The notes beneath the pieces are model-generated. The model was not told the DNA's origin and did not search any database. It saw nothing but the letters and a program-made list of their open reading frames with translations. The translations under genes were made by a program, and so were the position numbers. From Waterburya agarophytonicola KI4 (GTDB lineage: Bacteria; Cyanobacteriota; Cyanobacteriia; Cyanobacteriales; Xenococcaceae): DNA of 64,000 nucleotides. This document shows, in pieces, positions 18,237-26,269 of the stretch. Each line of letters opens with the position of its first letter. Position 1 is the first letter of the stretch. The stretch covers positions 120,569-184,568 of the forward strand of contig NZ_JADWDC010000001.1 in NCBI RefSeq assembly GCF_020640915.1. The letters run 5' to 3'.

Positions 18237-20069
18237 TTAAGAACTAAACATGATTATACGATCGCTTGGCAGTTGAATATAATAAGGGCAAGTTAGACTT
18301 TTTAATTGTTGCCATCGATTGAGACTCACTTTGACTTCTAGACGATCGTCTGGGGAATTATTAGGATCGAGATCGAGCTTTAAATATAAGATAATGCTGT
18401 CGGGAAGTTCGGTATAATCAGCCAGCCAAGCAGGAAAGGTATTAGTACCGCGATCGCTTTCGACAAAAGTAATTTCATAAGAAGAAATAGCAATTTTATT
18501 TAAGTTGTCGGGTATCCTTCCATCAATCTCTAGATCCCATTGCCAATCTAGGGCTTTGATAGTTTGAGGTGCAATTTGTTTAGCAGCAGAAAAATTATTC
18601 CATCCTATTATCTGGGCTGCGAGAAGATTGGGAGGGTTATAAATAATCTCCTGTTTTTTGCCAAAAGCGATCGCTTTTCCGCAATCAATAATAAGTAGTT
18701 GAGGGCAAAGTTGATAGGCTTGTGACAAATCATGAGTAATGTAGAGAGTCAAACCATCATAACTAGTTATCCGTTTTTGCAACAATTTAATTAACTTTGC
18801 GGTTAAATTAGTATCTAATGCGGAAAAAGGCTCATCTAGCATGGTTATAACTGGTTGGCTAGCTAATACTCTGGCTAAGGCTACTCTTTGTAGTTCTCCT
18901 CCCGATAAGCGAGGGATCGCTGCTTTGCCCATTCCAGCTAAACTTACTTGTTGTAATTGTTTATTTATTTCTTGTTTGACTGCTAAGGGAAATTTTTTGG
19001 CAGACATCCCAAAAGCAATATTTTCTGCTACGTTTAGATGAGGAAACAAAGCATAATCTTGGAACAACAAGCCCACATAACGCTCTTGGGGAGTTAAATT
19101 GATTCCTGTTGCCGAATCAAATAAAACTTTTCCATTCAAGACAATTTTACCGCAATCGGGAGTTTCCAAACCTGCAATACATTTTAATAAACTACTTTTC
19201 CCCGCCCCTGAAGATCCGAGTATTCCTAGCGGAGTCTGTTGAAAATCAATCTTAAAAGCAATATCTAATAAAAACTCTGGTAATTGCTTTTGAATATCAA
19301 TCTCCAAACAAATTTCTCCGTAGCCCCTTGTCCCCGTATCCCCGTATCCCCGTATCCCCTTGTCCCCGTATCCCCGTATCCCCGTATCCCCTTGTCCCCG
19401 TATCCCCCAATCTCTTCTATTTTGCCAATAATTAACTGCCACCATCACACTCAGAGAAATACTCAAGAGAATAATTACTAGCCCTAAAGCCCGATCCATA
19501 GCACCACTTTCGGCTGCAAAGAAAATAGCTATGGGTATGGTTTGAGTGCGATCGGGAATACTTCCCGCTAAAATTAAAGTCGCACCAAATTCGCCCAAAG
19601 CACGAGCAAAAGCTAATAATATACCTGCAATCAATCCAGGTTTAGCTAAGGGTATGATAATTCGCCAAAAAATAGTGGTTTCTGAAGCCCCCAGCGTTCT
19701 TGCACAGGCAATTAAGTTACCTTTTTTGCTTTGTTGAAATGCTGCTAGGGCAGCTTTATACATTAATGGGAAGGAGACAACTACAGCAGCAATTACCGTG
19801 GCATACCAAGTGAAAATTATTCTCATTCCTACTAGATTTAGTAGTTTGCCAATCAAACCATTTTTGCCTAAAGCTAATAGTAATAAAAAGCCTACTACAG
19901 TAGGAGGTAAAACCAACGGTGCAGTCAATATTCCATCAATCAAACCTTTAGCTGTACCTTGATAGTTTGCCATCCACCAAGCAGTTAAAATTCCAATTCC
20001 AAAGGTAATAGTAGTAGCGGTAACTGCCGTTTTCAGAGAAATCCAAACTGGACTAAAAATACTATCCAT
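18237..20069 (-). CDS. modBC: Molybdate ABC transporter permease-ATPase fusion ModBC
   Basis: About 610 aa from ATG 20069. Residues 1-215 are the ModB permease (PLVLPPTVVGFLLLLALG, and the EAA-loop GASETTIFWRIIIPLAKPGL). Residues about 250-470 are the ModC ATPase: Walker A GSSGAGKSSLL, signature LSGGELQRVALARVLAS, Walker B ITMLDEPFSALD, H-loop ITHD. The final 110 residues are a weak TOBE/MOP-like part. Fused modBC is known in cyanobacteria. Residues about 223-251, the linker, are encoded by an 8-bp tandem repeat and read as repeated GIRGYGD. It supplies molybdate for nitrate reductase; modA is not in the window. Confidence 0.9.
   Translation of the reverse strand: MDSIFSPVWISLKTAVTATTITFGIGILTAWWMANYQGTAKGLIDGILTAPLVLPPTVVGFLLLLALGKNGLIGKLLNLVGMRIIFTWYATVIAAVVVSFPLMYKAALAAFQQSKKGNLIACARTLGASETTIFWRIIIPLAKPGLIAGILLAFARALGEFGATLILAGSIPDRTQTIPIAIFFAAESGAMDRALGLVIILLSISLSVMVAVNYWQNRRDWGIRGQGDTGIRGYGDKGIRGYGDTGTRGYGEICLEIDIQKQLPEFLLDIAFKIDFQQTPLGILGSSGAGKSSLLKCIAGLETPDCGKIVLNGKVLFDSATGINLTPQERYVGLLFQDYALFPHLNVAENIAFGMSAKKFPLAVKQEINKQLQQVSLAGMGKAAIPRLSGGELQRVALARVLASQPVITMLDEPFSALDTNLTAKLIKLLQKRITSYDGLTLYITHDLSQAYQLCPQLLIIDCGKAIAFGKKQEIIYNPPNLLAAQIIGWNNFSAAKQIAPQTIKALDWQWDLEIDGRIPDNLNKIAISSYEITFVESDRGTNTFPAWLADYTELPDSIILYLKLDLDPNNSPDDRLEVKVSLNRWQQLKSLTCPYYIQLPSDRIIMFSS
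19324..19407. repeat. In-frame 8-bp tandem repeat inside modBC
   Basis: Ten octamers plus four bases. Units are CCCCGTAT and CCCCTTGT arranged with a 32-bp higher-order period (one CTTGT unit then three CGTAT units). Because 3 x 8 = 24, the repeat translates on the minus strand as an 8-residue-period peptide, GIRGYGDT/K. The total has stayed in frame. Confidence 0.9.
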
Positions 20070-20127
20070 TAACAAACGTTTACAGCTACTATTTTTTTAT
20101 TACTTTTTACTCATTACTTACAGCATT

Positions 20128-23100
20128 TTACAGGTACTCTTGTAAGACTGACTGCATTTTTTCTGCTAATATTCGCACGTGAGGTTCTTGTAATACTGAC
20201 AAGTGTTCTCCAGGGACATCATAAATAGCTAAACCTGCTTGGGCTAATTTCTGCCAATCTAATTTAGAATCCATATCATCAGCAGCGCGAAACATTGATA
20301 TTTTGCCTGGATATGGCTCGATCGCATAATCTTTATTTACTTTGGCATGGTCATTAGTCCAGCGTATATTTTCGACAATGGCAAAATTGCGACTAGTGCG
20401 ATCGATAAAATTATCTCGTATCCAATCAATTTCATGGAGTTTGGCTTGAATAGTGTTCAAATTATACTCAATACGCCACTTCAAGCGATTTAAAACGTGA
20501 TTTATTCCTTGAGAGGAAGTCTTGTTGATATGTCCTTTAAAACGTTCTTTAATGGGAAGATATTTACGCACTTCATTGCGATTGGGGAAAAAACTATCCA
20601 CCATACCCAAAAACTTAACTTCTTCTCCTTGAGATACTAATAGTTGAGCAATTTCATAGGCAATTACACCACCAAAAGATACCCCCAATAAGTAATAAGG
20701 GCCTTGAGGCTGAACTTGTTGTAAATTACGAGTATAGTAGGCTGCTAAACCTCTAATATCTCTAGGATGGGGTTTATCAAGTTCGTTACTTAAAAATGAT
20801 GATAAGCCTTGAATAGCGATATTTGAATCTAGATATTTAGCTAGAGGAAGATAAAATTCTAAACCATATCCCAAATTATGAATAGCAAAGAGATTGATTG
20901 TCGAATTACCTTGTTTAATGGGGACTAAACATTCGGGAGTTGCAAGGCTTTCCTCTTGGCGGATAAGAGTGGCTAAGTTTTCAATATTTTGGGCTTGGAA
21001 CACCGTAGACACGGCAATTTTTTGCTCGTATTTGGCTTCAATTTCTGTCACTAGCCTAGCTGCTAACAAGGAATTTCCCCCCAACTCAATAAAGTTGTCG
21101 CGGATGCTAATGCGATCAATGCCTAAAATATCTTGTAATAGCTGCACCAATTCTGATTCTAGGCGATCGCGAGGGGCAATAATCGAGGTTGATATTTCAG
21201 TTTGACTGCCAGCAGATAAGGCAATACGATCTACCTTTCCACTAGTAGTAACGGGAAATTTATCGACAAAGATGAATTCTTGAGGAATCATATAAGTCGG
21301 TAATTTTTGTCGGAGATAGTTAGTTAATATTTCTACTGATGGGGGTGGTGTTTGAGTCGGTACTAGATAAACAGCCAGAGTTTCTCCTAGTTTATTTTGT
21401 CGAACCACTACTGCCGCTTCCTGAATTAGCTCGTTTTGAGATAGTATTGCTTCAATTTCACCCAATTCGATGCGTAAACCCTGAATATTAACTTGACGAT
21501 CTATACGACCTAGAAATTGAATCGAACCATTATGCGAAGCGGTATCCTTTAGGGCAGCTAAATAACGTCCTAAATCTCCTGTTTTATACAACCGCTCTCC
21601 CTCCACAAAAGGATTGGCGATAAACTTCTCAGCAGTCAATTCGGGTCGATTTAGATAGCCTTTTGCTACTCCAGCACCACTAATATGAATTTGTGCCACA
21701 ACTCCTATGGGTACGGGTTTTAAATATTCATCGAGCAAATAAACCCGCATATTGCCAATGGGAGAGCCTACGGGTAAGGATTTGAAGGAGCGATCTAGTT
21801 GCTGGGGAACATGATAAACCGTTACCACTCCCGTACCTTCAGTTTGACCGTAAAGGTTAACTAATTTAACGCGATCTCCAAAAGTTTCCCTCCAACAGTC
21901 ATAAACTTCTAGAGCGACTTGTTCTCCACTAGTAGCTACTAAACGGACTCGATTGTCTTGTATGCTTTGTTTGGTTTCTTGATCTAGCTGACGGAAAATA
22001 TCGGAAAAACCCAACCAAAAAGAAGGAACGCGATCGACTATGGTTACACCATAACGTTTAATCGTATCAAACATCAAAAATGGATCGCGTTTTTCTGGTT
22101 CGGTCAAAATTACCACCCCAGCACCTTGAGTTAAAGGCATCAAAAGCTGTCTAGCGGAGGCAATTAGAGCAACCTGTCCTCGATGGAGATATACGTCTTC
22201 TGAAGTAACGTTGAGAGATCTGTGCATGGAATTAGCGTAATGACTTAAATTGCCATGAGTAATCATCACTCCTTTGGGTTTGCCCGTCGATCCTGAAGTA
22301 TAAACAATCAGGGCTAAGTCTGAGGCTGTAACCTCACACCCGCAATTATCTGGGGAAAATTGGGCGATCTCATTCCAATCTCGATCTAAACAAATATTAT
22401 GCTCGATTTGACTTGGTATTTTATCTAATAAACTAGCCTGAGTTAATAAGACAGAAACTCCTGCATCTTCTAAGATAAAAGCTTGTCTGGGTTGAGGGTT
22501 TCCTAAATCTAATGGAACATAAGCTGCCCCAGTTTTAATAATCCCCAATAGACCGACTACCATAGTTACAGAGCGTTCTAAATAAAGACCAACTAAAGAG
22601 CCTTTAGTAATTCCTAAACTTTTTAAATAGTGAGCTACTTGATTGGCTTTTTGATTTAATTCTTGATAGGTTAATTCTTTTCCCTGACAGACAATTGCTA
22701 GTGCTTCTGGATTATTGACTACTCGGGCTTCAAATAATTGATGAATACAGTTTGTTTCTTCAGCAATTTGAGTTTGATTCCATTCAAATAAGACTTTATC
22801 TTGTTCTGATTTAGATATTAAAGCTAAGGACGCAATTGCTGCTTGAGGATTAGCTATTAATGACTCTAGTAAGATCTGATAATTGCAACTAATTCGGGCG
22901 ATGGTTTCTTGATGATAAAGATCGGAATCATATTCAATTTGATACTTCATGTCAAGGGAATCATCTATGATTTCTAGACATAATTCCCTAGGAAATACTG
23001 TCTTACCAAGTTCGGTTTTGGTAGTCGAACTAGAGGTGAAAAATCTAAACAACATTTGTGAAATAGAAGCAACGGAGAATTCGGGATTTTCTTGCTTCAA

Positions 23101-23568
23101 AGCTTGGCTTAAAGCATCAATGTTGAGATCTAAATGCTCCTCAGTCGTAGAAATTTGAGCTTGAGTAGAGGCTAATAACTCTGAAAAACTATCGTTACCT
23201 GCAACTTCAACTTTGACAGGCAATATTGCTAGCTTGTTTGACTGGCGATCGCGATACCAATCTAAACAACCAACTACAATATTATTCTGGCTAGTATAAC
23301 GATAAAGTAAAACTTTGAAAGCAACTAAAAAAATAGTTTTCAGCGGAATTTTTTCCTGTCGAGCAAAATCTTTCACAGCAATAGTTAACTCTGCTGAAAT
23401 TATCGTCGAGTATTGCTTAAAATCACTTTGATTCTTTTCTTTACTACCAAAGTTTAACGCTCTTAATTTGTCTGTAGGAAAATTTAATATTGGAGCAATA
23501 TCTTCTAATTGTTTTTGCCAATAATTAATTGTCAATTTATTGCTTTGGTAGATCGTATTATTTTTCAT
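20128..23568 (-). CDS. Stand-alone non-ribosomal peptide synthetase module (half C-A-T-TE)
   Basis: 1146 aa. Residues 1-265 are only the C-terminal lobe of a condensation domain (starts at INYWQKQLEDIAPIL; the HHxxxDG lobe is missing). The adenylation domain (about 275-770) has YTSGSTGKPKGVMITHGNL, NLYGQTEGTGV, LYKTGDLGRY, GRIDRQVNIQGLRIELGEIE and SGKVDR. The carrier site is FIELGGNSLL (Ser near 830). The thioesterase (about 890-1146) has GVSFGGVIAYEIA (Ser nucleophile) and PGEHLSVLQEPHV (His). In place of the usual A4 FDxS there is ALIASARQLLMPL, so the aspartate that holds the amino group of alpha-amino acids is absent. A single module releasing its own product is inferred; the product is unknown. 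Confidence 0.88.
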   Translation of the reverse strand: MKNNTIYQSNKLTINYWQKQLEDIAPILNFPTDKLRALNFGSKEKNQSDFKQYSTIISAELTIAVKDFARQEKIPLKTIFLVAFKVLLYRYTSQNNIVVGCLDWYRDRQSNKLAILPVKVEVAGNDSFSELLASTQAQISTTEEHLDLNIDALSQALKQENPEFSVASISQMLFRFFTSSSTTKTELGKTVFPRELCLEIIDDSLDMKYQIEYDSDLYHQETIARISCNYQILLESLIANPQAAIASLALISKSEQDKVLFEWNQTQIAEETNCIHQLFEARVVNNPEALAIVCQGKELTYQELNQKANQVAHYLKSLGITKGSLVGLYLERSVTMVVGLLGIIKTGAAYVPLDLGNPQPRQAFILEDAGVSVLLTQASLLDKIPSQIEHNICLDRDWNEIAQFSPDNCGCEVTASDLALIVYTSGSTGKPKGVMITHGNLSHYANSMHRSLNVTSEDVYLHRGQVALIASARQLLMPLTQGAGVVILTEPEKRDPFLMFDTIKRYGVTIVDRVPSFWLGFSDIFRQLDQETKQSIQDNRVRLVATSGEQVALEVYDCWRETFGDRVKLVNLYGQTEGTGVVTVYHVPQQLDRSFKSLPVGSPIGNMRVYLLDEYLKPVPIGVVAQIHISGAGVAKGYLNRPELTAEKFIANPFVEGERLYKTGDLGRYLAALKDTASHNGSIQFLGRIDRQVNIQGLRIELGEIEAILSQNELIQEAAVVVRQNKLGETLAVYLVPTQTPPPSVEILTNYLRQKLPTYMIPQEFIFVDKFPVTTSGKVDRIALSAGSQTEISTSIIAPRDRLESELVQLLQDILGIDRISIRDNFIELGGNSLLAARLVTEIEAKYEQKIAVSTVFQAQNIENLATLIRQEESLATPECLVPIKQGNSTINLFAIHNLGYGLEFYLPLAKYLDSNIAIQGLSSFLSNELDKPHPRDIRGLAAYYTRNLQQVQPQGPYYLLGVSFGGVIAYEIAQLLVSQGEEVKFLGMVDSFFPNRNEVRKYLPIKERFKGHINKTSSQGINHVLNRLKWRIEYNLNTIQAKLHEIDWIRDNFIDRTSRNFAIVENIRWTNDHAKVNKDYAIEPYPGKISMFRAADDMDSKLDWQKLAQAGLAIYDVPGEHLSVLQEPHVRILAEKMQSVLQEYL

Positions 23569-23960
23569 TTAATAATTATTCTTTTTTATTTTACTAATAC
23601 TAGATAATACAGGCGATAGATTCCATAGATATTAATCAATAATATTTTAATTTATTTGACAAAAATATTTGACGAAAAAGCAATGGACAACGCTAAATCT
23701 TTGATAAAAAATATATTTGAATTGCTGATAAACATTTCAATGTTGATTGTAGGATAAACAGATTTTACAAAAGTATCTTGCCACTTTGCAAATAGACTTT
23801 ATTTTAAAAAAAATAATGTATATTGCATCACAAAATAATCGACTCATATCTAGCAAATAAAACTTTTATATTAAGCGAACAAAACTAGCTGAATCAGCAG
23901 CAAAAGTAAACACCATATTACATCTTGAGAATTATCGCAAGATAAAAGCAGAATAAAATA
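23569..23960. other. AT-rich region upstream of the NRPS gene
   Basis: 392 bases, rich in A/T runs, between two minus-strand genes. It should contain the NRPS promoter. No supported gene, terminator or repeat. Confidence 0.5.
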
Positions 23961-24167
23961 TTAATTAGAACCAATTATCTTGACGATCGCCTTAGAATTA
24001 GTCAGACGAGAAAGGCGATCGCTAGTTTCCTCATCGAGATATAGCTTCACTTCCACCACTCTACTATCAGCATCCGCAGCAGGACCGTTACTCAAGACTT
24101 TCCTAGTTTGTTTAACTTCTCTCTCGGGGAGGGCATAAAGGCTATAAATACGGAATTCCGAACTCAT
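23961..24167 (-). CDS. Small conserved-looking hypothetical protein
   Basis: 68 aa, predicted alternating strands and a helix: FRIYSLYALPEREVKQTRKVL, then SRVVEVKLYLDEETSDRLSRL minus ends, and IVKIIGSN at the end. The FRIYSL start and IVKI end loosely recall CpcD-type phycobilisome linker caps, but the conserved GGKIV motif is absent, so I do not assign that family. Divergent from the phasin-like gene, with 76 bp between starts. Confidence 0.5.
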   Translation of the reverse strand: MSSEFRIYSLYALPEREVKQTRKVLSNGPAADADSRVVEVKLYLDEETSDRLSRLTNSKAIVKIIGSN

Positions 24168-24243
24168 ACCGTAATTTATTCCGATAGTGATTGATATACA
24201 CTAAAAATAAATTGCTAAGACATCGAAAATAAGGACAAATAAT

Positions 24244-24657
24244 ATGCCAGGTTTTGAAGATATTGCCAAGAAAGCTTTTTATATGGGTGTTGGTTTTGCT
24301 TCCTATGCACAAGAAAAAGCCAACGACAACTTCAAAGATTTGAGAAGTCAAGCCCAAACCCTTGCTGATGAAATGGTTCAACGAGGTAAAATAAGTACTG
24401 AAGAAGCTCGCAAATTTGTCGACGATCTCGTCGAACAAGCACAACAAGATGCTGTTGCTGGTAACGATAAATCAGAATCGAGAGAGCCTCGTAGAATTGA
24501 AATTGTTGATGAGGAAGAACAACCCCAAGCATCTTCTCCATCGGAAGTAAAAACCGAACCAAAAACCCCTAATAAATCTAGTTCTGAAGGAGAAGATTTA
24601 CGCCAACAAGTAGAGTCTTTAAAAGAAGAATTACGCCGTCTCAAAGAAGAAATGTAA
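24244..24657 (+). CDS. Phasin-family (PHA granule-associated-like) protein
   Basis: 137 aa. The N-terminal half MGVGFASYAQEKANDNFKDL minus start, then LADEMVQRGKISTEEARKFVDDLVEQAQ is the phasin/PhaI-like amphipathic helix pattern. The centre is acidic, Ser/Pro/Lys-rich and disordered; the C-terminus is a coiled coil (LRQQVESLKEELRRLKEEM). Phasins coat storage granules, but no PHA synthase gene lies nearby, so a coiled-coil scaffold role is equally possible. ATG is preceded by AAGGACAAATAAT, a plausible ribosome site. Confidence 0.65.
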   Translation: MPGFEDIAKKAFYMGVGFASYAQEKANDNFKDLRSQAQTLADEMVQRGKISTEEARKFVDDLVEQAQQDAVAGNDKSESREPRRIEIVDEEEQPQASSPSEVKTEPKTPNKSSSEGEDLRQQVESLKEELRRLKEEM

Positions 24658-24704
24658 GATAATTAGGGAAAGCGAGGAAATAAAATCTACTATTAGGATT
24701 AATC

Positions 24705-25136
24705 ATGGATGATTGGCAGGAGCAATTGTGGAAACAAGTAGAAAAAACTGCATCCGACGTGGAAGAATTTTTGGTCGATGTTGAAGAAGCTACCGAAACA
24801 ATTGTCGAAGAAGTAGGTGAAGGCATCGGTCTATTTTTTGAGCAATTTGGCTTGGATATAGTTGAAGAAGTAGACAGTTTTATTCAAAATTTTGTTGATG
24901 TAATTGTTACTACCAGCGATGAAATCAATACTGCTTTAGGAGATAATTTAGCTGATTTTATCGATGATGATTTTACGAATGTAGATTTTCATACTGCCTC
25001 TCTGGAAAATAATCCAGCCTGTATTAATTGTGCTAATTATCACGGACAAAGTTATAACGGAAACCTTTTAGTTTGTGCAATGCACCCCGAAGGATGGTCA
25101 GATGACAATTGTCCCGATTGGTCAGATGAGAATTAA
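24705..25136 (+). CDS. Acidic cyanobacterial protein with C-terminal four-Cys motif
   Basis: 143 aa. The N-terminal 95 residues are very acidic amphipathic helix (EEFLVDVEEATETIVEEVGE). The C-terminus has ACINCANYHGQ, LVCAMHPEGW and NCPDW: four Cys plus His residues in a small module I recognise from several cyanobacterial hypotheticals, probably metal-binding. It follows the phasin-like gene by 47 bp on the same strand and may share its transcript. Function unknown. Confidence 0.65.
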   Translation: MDDWQEQLWKQVEKTASDVEEFLVDVEEATETIVEEVGEGIGLFFEQFGLDIVEEVDSFIQNFVDVIVTTSDEINTALGDNLADFIDDDFTNVDFHTASLENNPACINCANYHGQSYNGNLLVCAMHPEGWSDDNCPDWSDEN

Positions 25137-25184
25137 AGCAATAAATCTTATTTTAATAGATTTTAAATTGAATATTTAGTTTAA

Positions 25185-25218
25185 AAATACCCCAACTATA
25201 GATTTAGTCAGGGTATTT
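25185..25218 (-). terminator. Rho-independent terminator between convergent genes
   Basis: An 8-bp stem AAATACCC / GGGTATTT encloses a smaller ACTA/TAGT stem. Read on the minus strand the stem is followed by a T5 run, so it suits the small gene at 25260-25412; it also lies downstream of the plus-strand gene ending at 25136. Confidence 0.7.
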
Positions 25219-25259
25219 ATGCTTGTTAAGTATTAATCGAGGAATGATGGTGCTATGAA

Positions 25260-25412
25260 TTACCATCCATAATAAGAATCGCGAGCATTGATCGTTCCAC
25301 CATAAGGTTGTAATCCCACCGCAGGATAACTATCGCGATCGGGACTAAAAATGGCAATGAAACCTTCGGTGATATATTGAATGATATTCTTTACTGTTTG
25401 GGTGAAAATCAT
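25260..25412 (-). CDS. Small conserved cyanobacterial protein (50 aa)
   Basis: 50 aa, MIFTQTVKNIIQYITEGFIA then IFSPDRDSYPAVGLQPYGG and a C-terminal YYGW. The pattern of a short amphipathic helix followed by FSPDxDxYPxxGxQP looks like a family of tiny cyanobacterial proteins that I recognise by pattern but cannot name. A strong ribosome site, ATAGGAG, lies 9 bases before the ATG, and a good terminator follows the stop, which together support a real gene. Confidence 0.7.
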   Translation of the reverse strand: MIFTQTVKNIIQYITEGFIAIFSPDRDSYPAVGLQPYGGTINARDSYYGW

Positions 25413-25645
25413 ATTCAAATCTCCTATGGGATTTAGTCTACAGGAATTATTTCAATATCAATCAACTCCTGATAAGTTATATTGTCATCTTAAAACCATA
25501 GTTTAAATGAGAAAAAGTCACAATTTTTCGCTATTATTTATATTTGAAAAACTTTATTCGTAAATCTTTAAAATATATACCAAGTTTGATAGAAGATGAA
25601 TAAGTTTTATTGATTATTTAACTCCACAATTGCGTTTAATTTCAG

Positions 25646-25661
25646 TCAGGCGATCGCCTGA
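25646..25661. repeat. 16-bp perfect palindrome extending a HIP1 site
   Basis: TCAGGCGATCGCCTGA, a HIP1 core extended to a 16-bp palindrome downstream of the DUF1823 gene. No T-run, so termination is not claimed. Confidence 0.7.
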
Positions 25662-25707
25662 ATTATTAGTCCGATAAGCAGTTAAAATTATTTCACCCTG
25701 GTCGATA

Positions 25708-26073
25708 TCATTCAGCATTTTCCAGATAACTCAATAACCAACTCGCCATAGTTGCACGACGGGTATGTCGAGGAGTAAACTCACCTAGCTTATAGCCTTT
25801 GAAACCTAACTTTTCTTTTAATAATTGTTTATTTTCTTTGGGAATCGAACGAGTTAACTTAACCGTAGGAGGGCGATTCTGGATAAAATCTGGGGGTTCG
25901 GGATATTTCTCTGACCAATCATCCATAGTTGCGCTGTTATTCCAAGTCTTACTAGCTTCATCGAAGCGATAGCCCAGATAGTGCCAAGTTAATTTATTGA
26001 CAGTTTCATCGCTTAATTCTTCGTTGAGAATTGCCCAAATAGTGTCGGTGTTTAATGGTGGTAAATCTGACAT
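25708..26073 (-). CDS. DUF1823 family cyanobacterial protein
   Basis: 121 aa. LPPLNTDTIWAILNEELSDE and VNKLTWHYLGYRFDEASKTW are the DUF1823 signature; a basic C-terminal half (TPRHTRRATMASWLLSYLE) completes it. Full length, function unknown. Its ATG shares bases with the ATG of a small divergent reading frame (CATG at 26071-26074). Confidence 0.8.
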   Translation of the reverse strand: MSDLPPLNTDTIWAILNEELSDETVNKLTWHYLGYRFDEASKTWNNSATMDDWSEKYPEPPDFIQNRPPTVKLTRSIPKENKQLLKEKLGFKGYKLGEFTPRHTRRATMASWLLSYLENAE

Positions 26074-26203
26074 GAGTAATTTTATGACAAATAAGGTGGG
26101 CTTGAGTTTGTTTTTGGCAGCATCTTGTTTGATTCTGGTTGCCTTAATTTTATTACCTAATTCAATATACTACGCGATCGCTAAGAAGAATTATCTTGAA
26201 TAA
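26072..26203 (+). CDS. Possible small single-pass membrane protein
   Basis: 43 aa: MSNFMTNKVGLS, one strong hydrophobic helix (LFLAASCLILVALILLP), then NSIYYAIAKKNYLE. An internal ATG at 26084 would give 39 aa. Its start overlaps the divergent DUF1823 start, and a HIP1-based hairpin with T6 begins two bases after the stop, which argues for a transcribed gene. It resembles small photosystem-type subunits in size and topology only. Confidence 0.45.
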   Translation: MSNFMTNKVGLSLFLAASCLILVALILLPNSIYYAIAKKNYLE

Positions 26204-26205
26204 GA

Positions 26206-26247
26206 AAAGCGATCGCTTTAAAATTCGGCAAGAGCGATCGCTTTTTT
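26206..26247 (+). terminator. HIP1-derived terminator-like palindromes
   Basis: Two palindromes, AAAGCGATCGCTTT and AGCGATCGCT, the second followed by TTTTTT. They sit after the small plus-strand gene and after (on the other side of) the expansin gene end, so they may stop transcription from both. Confidence 0.6.
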
Positions 26248-26269
26248 GAAAAGATTAAATCAAATTTAA

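Noticed and set aside
19324..19407. CRISPR-like array
   Set aside because: Units are 8 bp without spacers; it is a short tandem repeat inside a coding sequence.
23961..24167. CpcD-type phycobilisome linker
   Set aside because: Size and ends fit loosely, but the GGKIV motif and the aromatic pattern are missing.
25646..25661. Terminator of the DUF1823 gene
   Set aside because: Good palindrome, but no T-run on either side; HIP1 palindromes are frequent in this genome.
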